DNA of 16,696 bases, from the NCBI GenBank assembly GCA_004802705.1, contig SGPL01000652.1, forward strand, positions 1 to 16,696, in the 5' to 3' direction. The notes below the pieces were generated by a model, which was given only the letters and a program-made list of their open reading frames with translations, searched no databases and had not been told where the DNA came from. How positions within the stretch are numbered: position 1 is the first letter of the stretch; each line of letters opens with the position of its first letter. Below, in pieces: positions 8,981-16,696 of the stretch. This DNA is from Bondarzewia mesenterica (Eukaryota > Basidiomycota > Agaricomycetes > Russulales > Bondarzewiaceae). The position numbers and the translations under genes are program-made.

Positions 8981-11900
8981 ATGTTTTCAAAGAAGCTGTT
9001 CACGACATGGTGTTCCCGACTTTTCACAAGACGTATCTGTGCTCGATTGCTCTCGACCTTCTTATGTTGCATAATTATTGTTGTCCAACCTTTTTTCTCG
9101 ATTCGGCGGTTCTACTGCCTTCCTAGTCCTCACATTCAAGGAACTCGTCTTCGCTGTACAAGAAAACTTGGGACAGCAAGTCGAGGCAACTGTACTCAAT
9201 CTGATGGGTGCTTGTGTCGGGATTGCCTTATCTACTCTTGCGAGATATCTAGCATCTCTCTGTCCCGATGACTCTGCATCTGCACGTACAATACCTGCTA
9301 TATTTCTTATCCTCATCTGTTTCATGGGTAAGTCACTTTCCGTTGCTTTGAGCGAGATGGTACTGAACATCGATCTACTGTTTCACAGCCGGATGGGCTA
9401 AAAGTCGTTTGCCTCGATTACAACGATCTGCTCGCATTTCATGCTTCGCTTCGATCTGGATTCTGACAACGAACGTTGGCTCCTCATATGTACGCGCACC
9501 TTTCTGAATTGTCTGAAGCTTCTAATATCGTAAATCCGAACAGAAAGTGTTGGGTTATTCCTTTCACCTTGTCTGGATTTCACTGTCTTCCGCCATCATC
9601 TGCCTGTTCAGTAGTATGCTGCTGCTGCACTGGTTTTCCACACAGTTTGCGCGCGAGATCGCTTCGGCTTTCTCACAACTTCACGCGACCCTCTCGACTA
9701 GCCTGGATTTAGCTTTCTGTCAGGTGGGCGCTGAAAAGGCAATCGCCCATGCCTTTTCCCGCCATCAAGCGGCCCTCAATGGCCTCCTTCTAAACTCCAT
9801 CATGTTAAACGCTACCTATTCTCAGGCTGTATTCGATTTGCGAGTAGGGAGGCTCTCGGGTAGGTTGTACATCATGTATGCAGATTCTGATTGAGATGAT
9901 CGATGCCTTCCAGTTAAATCTATCAAGCCACTTCTCGGCATTGTGGAACATCTCCGTCGAGAGCTCTCATGGGGAGGTGCCTTGGCAGAGCTACAGACGT
10001 ACGATGAGAACACGCTCAGTGTTTTCCAGGCCCCAGCTGTGGATCTAGGCCATGCCATTCTCGCATCAATAAAGGCAGTCGAAAATTGCGTACTGGCGTG
10101 CTATAAAAATCCATTAAAAAATGGGGGTCCTCGTCCGTCTACCAAACTTGCTATAGCAGATGCACGAGCACAATTGACTGCGTCGCGAGACGCCGCACGA
10201 GAAGATCTGAAGGAAATCTTCGACAAATTTGATATGGATCAGCGTGCATCGCTGGAGTCAGCCAGACTGCAGCTGTCCAGAGAACTTGCAGATTGCTGCT
10301 TGTTTATGATTTCCTTGCTTCAGGTGCGTCCGCGCCAGTTCTCACTGATTAAACTGCTTTCAAGCCACCTCATCAGATGGCCCAAGAAATGCGCCATGCC
10401 TTGCTTGTTGCCGAGAAAATTGTCAACCGTTACGACAACTCTCATACCCGTCTGTGGTATCCTCGTTTCTCCTGGGCGTGGTTGGGAGTCGCTCCACCTC
10501 AAATCATGCTCGAAGACCTCCCCATAGAATCCGGCGACCCCGACTATGAGGAACCGGAGTCTCACCTCAGTATGGCAGAGGCGCGCGAAGGGCTTGCAGA
10601 GCGGGCCTTGTCGGATGGGAGTGGGACGGACATCACATTGACGCCAACTGTTCTTTCAACTGTCTTCCCACCGACACATTATCTCAACTTGTTCAACTTG
10701 CCCGTGCTCATATCTAGATTATGGACTCTCCGACCAGTTCTGCGTGCTCGGTTGGCTCTCTCGAAGGTGCTTAGATCTGTCCAGCACTCGAGTCATCTGC
10801 AGCACGCCATCAAAAATGCCATAGGTGTTGCTCTGCTCAGTTTACCAGCATTTTTTCCTGTCGGCAGTCGCGGTATGTTCGCAGTCGTTTGGATCCCACC
10901 AACGGCTAATGCTTCCGTAGGTCAGCACTGGTTTGCCACGGCCCATGGTCAATGGATGATCATCAGTTATGTTTGGGTGTTGGAAACGAGCATGGGGGCA
11001 ACTTGGCGTGTAGGATATCTGCGAATAGTAAGTTCTCTCCTCTTCGGGCTGAATGAATTATATCAATCTCTCACGACACCATCCAGTCTGGGACGATCCT
11101 AGGAGCACTATATGCGTATATTGTCAGTCTTACCTCCCCTTCTGATCTTTGGAAAAACTGATACTATGATGCATGACAGACTTGGCTTATTTGCAAAACA
11201 AATCCTTATGGACTTGTCATCATGGTCACGGTTTGTGCTCCCTTGTCATGCTTCAGATTATCATCTGACTGATGTCTTCTAGGCGGCAGACATCCCCATC
11301 AGCTGGCTGATAGTTAATACCAGAGTTTCGTCTTTAGGAGTCGTCGCGTCAGTATGAAACGATCGTTCACCCTTCCTCTGCTAACTGCAGAACCCCTAGA
11401 TCCATCACGTTACCACCTATTCTATTCAATGGATATCTGGACCCGACGGCCACTACGCCCGTCATCAGTAGGTCAACTTCTCTCATGCGCCATATGTGTA
11501 CTAACCGGCCATCCAGTTCTAGCCGTGATGAGGGCGTTACTAATTGGAGGAGGTATTATTGCCGCATTGCTTATGAACACACTCCTATTCCCTCGTCACT
11601 GTAGGGTGCGTTGCGAAAGTCACTATGTCTGTCCAACGAAGTTTCAAACGCATTCACATAGGTTCTATTCTTGTACCATGCAAGCCGTACCTTGGGTTTG
11701 CTGAGTCAATTGTATCTCATACTTGGACGGTGAGCGCTTTCGCTCGTTACTTGCGAACACTTTTTGACAGGTCGCCCATGCTCAGCGAGCTCTTTCAGCG
11801 TTGTCTTTCGTTTACAGCTGAAGACCGGACAAAAACATACAAACTCGAGCTGCAAATACGCAGTTCTTTGTATCGCTTGTCATTGCTCATCGACACTATG

Positions 11901-12540
11901 AACGCGGAGTTGAGCCTTCTGCCAGTGAATATAATTGAACCACTGGACATATATCGGATGTTGCTGAGTACCCCATTGCTAGAAACCGATGCGTCTTTAC
12001 CGCAAGACAGTGTCGACGCTTCAGAACACGTTGGACCTCATGACGGGTCTACGAAAGGTTCGGGAAAATATACCAGTGAAAGAAACTGTTTCTTCTGTTT
12101 TTAGCGAGCGGCGCGAATTTGTGAGTCCCATAGAAACTCCTGGCCTCTAGATATATAATCAATCCTCTTTGCGACAGGTGTCTTGCATCTGTTTGACACT
12201 GTATTCATGCGAGCACGCATTCCGTGCCAGACAGCCTCTTCCGCAGTTCCTTCCGTCTGGAAAGCATGCACTAGAGCAGTTAATTTCACAGATGGAAGAA
12301 TACCTCCGCAATGCGAGGTCGGAGGATTCACATGCATTAGGGCTATCAATAGTTTATGCATTTGCGGAGAGCGAAATTCTGGAGGATTTGGTGGATACCA
12401 TGGAAGATCTTCTGGATATCTGTCGCTCGTTGTTTGGGACAGCTGCATGGTTGGTAGAGGTGCCGCAATGGGCGGAGCTGACAGTCAATGACGACGGGCC
12501 TTCAAGCCCTGCCGGTCGCGGTTGGTACAGTACACTTTGA
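8981..12540 (+). CDS. FUSC/aromatic-acid-exporter-like multi-pass membrane transporter, 15 exons, one apparent frameshift
   Basis: Multi-pass membrane protein of the fusaric-acid-resistance (FUSC/ArAE) superfamily; the substrate is unknown, and relatives export aromatic or organic acids. Exons (plus): 8981-9327, 9389-9489, 9544-9859, 9914-10323, 10377-10872, 10921-11027, 11087-11122, 11180-11230, 11283-11347, 11400-11467, 11517-11605, 11662-11729, 11771-11967, 12011-12120, 12178-12540; about 940 aa. An N-terminal membrane bundle (about residues 20-200, including CCIIIVVQP, AFLVLTFKELVFA, IWILTTNVGSSY) is followed by a soluble helical segment. A second bundle (about 430-620) carries the FUSC hallmark R-x-x-GT-x-x-GA (YLRISGTILGALYAYI). 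The tail ends in EHAFRARQPLPQFLP and a helical domain. ATG 8981 is the first in-frame Met after an upstream stop. The T6 run at 9091-9096 breaks the frame. Exons 13-14 (43-nt intron, 11968-12010) are less certain. Confidence 0.82.
9091..9096 (+). other. Apparent frameshift in a T6 homopolymer of the transporter gene
   Basis: Upstream the frame reads LLSTFLCCIIIVVQP; downstream the conserved frame reads SRFGGSTAFLVLTFKELVF. They join if the run has five (or eight) T instead of six. Removing one T also makes exon 1 end in the phase exon 2 needs. As given, the frame ends at 9269-9271. A weak alternative is an intron with a non-consensus gttgtc donor at about 9080 and an acceptor at 9140, but it would remove sequence that reads as a typical membrane-helix junction. 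Confidence 0.7.
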
Positions 12541-12753
12541 AGGAAAGACTGCCAGGATTTTCTGTCCTTTCATGTAACCGTATCTGAATTATTTACTATA
12601 GAAGAAAATTAGAGAAAGGACTACATAATGGCCGAAAAACAAAAGATCCAGTCAAGGTAGTGACGCGAACACGTGACTCAAAAACAATACCAAATAAAGC
12701 GCGTTTTGCCACGAATGCAACACTGTTGAACACGACGTTGTGCGCCATGTCGC

Positions 12754-12912
12754 TCAGGCTGGCTGTCTTATATCCTCGACGACCATCTTTCGGTCTTCTC
12801 TCGTCACACTGTCTTCCACATTGAGCTCTCGTCGCTGATTCCGTGCCCATTCGATGACCTTTAACGCTCCAGGTCCCCGTTCGCGCTGCAGCTCCTCACC
12901 CTTCCGCGGCAT
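12754..12912 (-). CDS. Possible small ORF or terminal exon, 52 aa
   Basis: The minus strand has ATG at 12912 and TGA at 12754-12756, coding a charged peptide that starts MPRKGEELQRERGPGALK and ends MVVEDIRQPA. Codon use (many G/C third positions early on) resembles the real exons more than the surrounding sequence does. The codon directly before the ATG is TAG, and TCTAG could also be a splice acceptor, so this might be the last exon of a longer gene. I do not recognise the product. It could be a chance ORF. Confidence 0.2.
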   Translation of the reverse strand: MPRKGEELQRERGPGALKVIEWARNQRRELNVEDSVTREDRKMVVEDIRQPA

Positions 12913-14201
12913 CTAGACGCTATTTCCAGCCAACATGATGCATTCCACATAACCTGGAATGAAATCTAACCTAAGTGCCTATAGGTCTGCTTTGCGTTTA
13001 TTTATTTGCTCTATGGAGTTCTTCGTCCCGTCAGCCTTTGGCATGAGCGACTGCCATTATATGCTTTTCTAGCGCATGTTGGGTTTGTGAAGTCTGAATC
13101 TGGGTGCATGCGCCGGAGCGAGTGTTTGTCGCATGCTTGATAGATTTTTCGCTTGCGATGACCCCTTTGCCACACGCTCTTCGCATCTCCGAACGTACTT
13201 TGATCCCGAATAACAGTCCTGTCACCCTGTGCACGAACGCACAGGTCTCTGTCTGTGTTGCCTCGGGACCCCGAATATCAGTGGATCATGCTATTCATAT
13301 ACGCACAGGACGCTACGCTTTGGCTGGAAGCGAACCTTCGTGATGAAGCCTAAGAGGTACGCGTTCCAGTGTGAATGGCTGTGATAGCTGTGAATCGGGA
13401 AGGCGATACCGGAATGGCACGAGATCTTATGCACAGTGGTAGTGGTGATTGCGGGTGAGGAGTACTAGAGAAGCATCGTTGGTTTTCTTTATGGGTGTGA
13501 TGCGCACAGGGCTAGCAAGTTCCATGCATCTTTCAAGCAAGCAGTGAATGCTAGTTCTCGCGGCTAGGTTACATACAGACCTTCGTGCGAGGTCTTTTGC
13601 CTAGTGTCGCTCCTCACTGATGATACTGGCTTCATTATCTCCATGTCTTGCTAGGAATGCTGACGGACAAGACTCCCACTCTTTTGAGTGTCCAACGAGT
13701 TCCCGAACAGAGCGCAAGCAACCTGAGTCTCAGACTCTTCCCCGGGTATTGGTGTCGTCGTTGCCGTAGGGTAACGCAGATGCCATACCCAAACCCGGTG
13801 ACACTTTTGCAACATATTGCTCGCCGTGACCACCCCATCCACCCTGTCGTTATTCTTTTTTGAATCTACAATAGCTTGGCCCGGGGGAGGGGTCCTAAAG
13901 CGTCGGTGTACGCAGCATAATGTGCATGGCTTCGTGGCGACAGGATAGCGGATCCAAGGGTACGAGGGGCTGTCGCCGAACATAAGGGTATGCACAGGAT
14001 GGCACAAGAATCGCGACTGACTTTGGAAGGCGGTTCGCGTCGCCGTGATTTAATCTAGATGCGAGGGGTATTCAGCATCCAAGCAGCTTGGCAGGCCTCG
14101 CACACTTTGAGGATGTGGTCCTCGTGGTGTGTCTGGATAAGACTAGCCCGGGAATTTTCTCCTCATACGCATTTCACCCGCCCCCAACTGATGTCCTTCT
14201 A

Positions 14202-15177
14202 TCACAGGAAGGTGCACTGAGGCATGCTCTGCTGGATTAGCTCGGCTCCCGTCCCATGCCTTCGAGACCTCGATGTTCCGCTCGTGGTGTGAATAGGAAT
14301 GAAGCTGCTGTCGACGCATCTTAGGCAATATGGAAATCTACTCAATCCTCCGATATATGTTTTTGTTATACAGCTAAGACTGCTAAGATCCATCCTCTTG
14401 AGCTCATCTTCAATGCCTCGCACTTGCTCGTCCTGCTCTGACAGACTAACATACTGCCTGTTTCTTCTCAGACGCGCAGTACAAGTTCGAAGACACGGGG
14501 AATTGTAGATGCCACGATTGAACCTTGTCGTGCCTCTCATTGACGCCAGCGAAGGCCTCCCGACCAGCATAAGACTCCTTCGCTGACCATCGAAATTGCG
14601 TTTCCTGCGGGCTGACACAATAGAGATTCGTTCTCGCTCTCGATAGGTATCACGAAGCGCGGTCAGCGGTCGTGGACCTTTGCTGGTTCCTCATTGTTTG
14701 TGCCTCCGAGAAGTCTGTCATGGTGCAATGCGTACCTCGGAGAGAATTCGTACATGTCGCGTCTGATTGAGGGGAGAGGTGTCTGCCGGGGCACGCACAG
14801 GACGACAGTCCGAGTTCTGTTGATGAATATCGAGATGGGGAGCAGAGCTCTGTGCGTCGGCTTTTCTGGTCGATGAGAAAACGTGTCGGAAAGATTGGTG
14901 GTGTTTCTAGTTTGGGAGCAGCAGTTTCTGCCCGTATGTTTGCACCTCTAAATGGGCGTGTGCGGATGACGGGTTTTGTCGGTATGGGATGGTCTGAACC
15001 CTTGTGTGTCATGCCGAGGGGGAAGTAGGAGCAGGAGTTGAGTGAAAGAACGGAGGTAGTCCTTCGGGACTGATGTCTTGGTGGGGGAAGTTTCGGCTTC
15101 GAGAGCGCGGTGTAAGCGCATTCTGTCCACAATTTTTTCCCAATGCTCGCTTTCGCAGCGATAATTTCCACTGGCAT
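14202..15177 (-). CDS. Doubtful two-exon hypothetical ORF
   Basis: A 175-codon frame opens at ATG 15177 (MPVEIIAAKASIGKKLW). If a 49-nt GT-AG intron (14605-14653, donor GTGATA, acceptor CCGCAG) is removed, it joins in phase to a second open frame, 14202-14604. The joint product would be about 309 aa, rich in Ser, Arg, Thr and Pro, with one helix-like stretch (LSEQDEQVRGIEDELKRMD). I recognise no domain, and the composition is what random GC-balanced sequence would give. It is listed because it is the longest open frame in an otherwise empty 3 kb and because splice phase fits. Confidence 0.15.
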
Positions 15178-15529
15178 CGTATGTATCTAGCAATTATGTC
15201 TCGGCGATCTCGAATAGAGAGAGTGGCAGGTGTGCCTGCTGATAGTCTTTCCGTTACTTGGAAGCCGGTATCGTATGTAAAAGCAAGGGACCATGGACGT
15301 CGAGAGCGCTGCATTTCTTACCTTGCAACAAGTTTGGGCACGAATAGTCTCTCAGGCTTCCCGAGGGAATTGAAGTGTGTACCAACAGTAAAAGCTCACC
15401 TACGCCCATTGTATATGTCGGATGAGATGAGAGCACTCGAGGGCGATAGCTGAGGACTTGAGTGCGTGCATCAGTTACATCAAATACTCTCCAGAATCCA
15501 GATGATGAGCATTCCATTGACTTGGATTA

Positions 15530-15550
15530 TTTTGCCGATATATGGCAAAA
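15530..15550. other. Short inverted repeat (7-bp stem)
   Basis: TTTTGCC and GGCAAAA flank a 7-base loop (GATATAT). It lies about 95 bp past the WD40 stop codon, in its likely 3' untranslated region. It may be chance; no function is evident. Confidence 0.3.
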
Positions 15551-15644
15551 AAGTACCGATTGTGTAACATATCAAAAAGAATACAAGCAGTCATGAATTC
15601 ATGTACATGCAGGCCTCATGAAAACCAGAGCCACAATTGCAACT

Positions 15645-16696
15645 TCATCGTAACAAAGCCGACATATCCATGACGACTAGCTGTCCTGATTGGACTCTGA
15701 CCACCAATGTATTCTGGTGCACTGCCATCACAAGTCGTTTCGAAACAGCACCAGTCGCGTGTTTGCGCGTAAACTCCTCTGGCCTGAATTCCACAGGAAC
15801 CCAGAAAAGCCGCTGCCTTGTCGCCCCCACGGCCCGCCAAACCCAGCCCTCGGAAATGTAGTAGGAGGCGGTGACACTCGACGAAACCGGGAGCTCTGGG
15901 ACCGACGGCGGACAATGTTCCTCAGGGATCGCGACGTAGTCTGCATTGGAGGCCATGAATCTCTGGTCTGGTGTGAGTGTGAAGGGATCCATCACGCGGT
16001 GCCCGAGACAGATGTCTACGAGCGGATGGCAATCATCGGGTGAAGCAAGAACGGCGGTCACATTCCACAGTTGCACGTAATCTATTCCACAGGACACCAC
16101 CCGCATCGAGTCGCTCGAGAAAGTCAGCGCTGTGTAGTAGGCTTGGTCCCTTTCGCGGGAGCAAAAATCTTTTTTGTCTTTAAATCCACCCAATGCAGTT
16201 TGTCCATCGCCCCGACGAGGAAGAGATTCAACTGGGGAGACACCGCAAAGACAAAGTCCACATCCATGACAAAAAGTGGGTCGAAAGTTTTAGATTTGAT
16301 GTCCCACAGATCCAGATGCTCCTGATGTTCTTTCTCTCGTGTCGCATGGTCTGCTGTCTCGGCTTCTTTCGGCGTCAGACAGTGCGAGAGAAGCCGCTCT
16401 CCGTTATCCAAGAATATAGCCCGTTGGACAGACGACGCCCGCACGCCATTGTGTTTGCATTTCAAGACCACAGTGCAACGTCCCCGCGCAATGTCCCATA
16501 GCCGGATGTGCGCATCTTCATCTGCAGTCGATGCCAGCTGTGTGCCATCGGGAGAGAAGGAAAGAGAGGTAATGGTACCCGTGTGGCCCTTGAGAGTCTT
16601 GGTTAGGGCTCCGCTTGAGCTTGCCAGCAGGTCGATACAGCCATCCCGGCGGCCAGTCACCACCATGGATCCATCCGGTGAAAAAGTGACGACATC
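15645..16696 (-). CDS. WD40-repeat protein, C-terminal part, possibly of a NACHT-WD40 (STAND) protein; one apparent frameshift
   Basis: Partial gene: the frame is open at the right window edge and ends at TGA 15645-15647. About 350 residues are present. At least five beta-propeller blades can be seen: DVVTFSPDGSMVVTGRRDG; TITSLSFSPDGTQLAS with IRLWDI; an irregular blade with LDLWDIKSKTFDPLF; FVFAVSPQLNLFLVGAMD with LHWVDLKTKK; YTALTFSSDSMRVVSCGID with YVQLWNV. The last ~90 residues include GWVWRAVG, RLFWVPVEFRP and LVVMDMSALLR. The pattern of an LLW-PPEYRP-like motif near the end recalls C-termini of Agaricomycete NACHT-WD40 proteins, a family implicated in non-self recognition; this assignment is inference because the N-terminal domains lie outside the window. 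The frame shifts by one base near 16148-16153. No intron is evident in the visible part. Confidence 0.75.
16148..16153 (-). other. Apparent one-base deletion in the WD40 gene
   Basis: On the minus strand the frame LHWVDLKTKKIFAPAK runs into AAAGGG and would soon stop (TGA at 16124-16126). The propeller continues in the next frame as RDQAYYTALTFSSDSM. A fourth A in the AAA run (one more base) restores a single frame. I found no GT-AG intron that fits both phases. Confidence 0.7.

Larger units (their letters stand above)
12541..15644. other. Gene-poor 3.1-kb stretch
   Basis: No domain-bearing gene can be recognised between the transporter stop and the WD40 stop. An AATAAA at 12693-12698 (plus) could end the transporter transcript. 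Two weak minus-strand candidates are listed separately (12754-12912 and 14202-15177). There are no long direct or inverted repeats, no transposase or reverse-transcriptase motifs and no tRNA-like sequence. The short phrase CTCGTGGTGTG occurs twice (about 14123 and 14281). The stretch may be plain intergenic DNA, unrecognised non-coding RNA or decayed coding sequence. Confidence 0.5.

Noticed and set aside
11771..11835. Alternative acceptor at GTTTACAG in the transporter
   Set aside because: Using it breaks the phase with the preceding exon, while the acceptor at 11770 keeps the frame into TKTYKLELQIRSSLYRL.
14948..15314. Two overlapping minus-strand frames with protein-like stretches (EHWEKIVDRMRLHRALEAE; FTYDTGFQVTERL)
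   Set aside because: They are in different frames with no consistent splice model and no family I recognise; they overlap the equally weak 14202-15177 candidate.
13000..15500. Search for a transposon, tRNA or CRISPR array in the gene-poor region
   Set aside because: No terminal inverted repeats, target duplications, transposase or RT motifs, T-loop/anticodon pattern or spaced direct repeats could be seen; only a short 11-base phrase repeats.

Overview
This window looks like part of a nuclear chromosome of a filamentous basidiomycete, most likely an Agaricomycete. The genes are dense and cut by many short GT-AG introns (about 43-84 nt). Five protein-coding loci can be read, and they encode typical fungal housekeeping or transport proteins. 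I see no rRNA, tRNA, CRISPR array, prokaryotic operon or intact transposon. Exon models were made by hand from splice signals, phase continuity and family conservation; no RNA or database search was available.

Layout: 1-657 has no supported gene and carries a (GAAA)8 microsatellite. 658-1695 (-) is VPS2/CHMP2, an ESCRT-III subunit in 5 exons. It is divergent, 74 bp away, from 1770-2777 (+), a CUZ1/ZFAND1-like protein with two AN1 zinc fingers and a ubiquitin-like tail (4 exons). 3053-8756 (-) is a full class V myosin in 15 exons (motor, six IQ motifs, coiled coil, DIL tail), convergent with CUZ1. It shares a 224-bp divergent promoter, with a perfect CACGTG-GATC-CACGTG palindrome, with 8981-12540 (+), a 15-exon FUSC/aromatic-acid-exporter-like membrane protein. 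12541-15644 is a 3.1-kb gene-poor stretch with only weak ORF candidates. 15645 to the right edge (-) is the 3' part of a WD40-repeat protein whose C-terminus resembles fungal NACHT-WD40 (STAND) proteins.

The most notable feature is that three of the five genes (myosin V, the FUSC transporter and the WD40 protein) each carry one apparent single-base indel. Each breaks an otherwise fully conserved reading frame, and each lies at or next to a run of identical bases. This points to uncorrected consensus errors more than to three independent dying genes, but only reads or a sister strain can decide. Other points of interest are a 22-nt microexon coding for the myosin P-loop, an in-frame stop-free intron in the myosin relay region, and two compact divergent promoters.

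Functionally the loci are neighbours rather than a pathway: endosomal membrane remodelling (VPS2), Cdc48/proteasome stress proteostasis (CUZ1), actin-based cargo transport (myosin V), a membrane transporter, and a possible non-self-recognition-type WD40 protein. I found no convincing evidence for a new multi-gene system.
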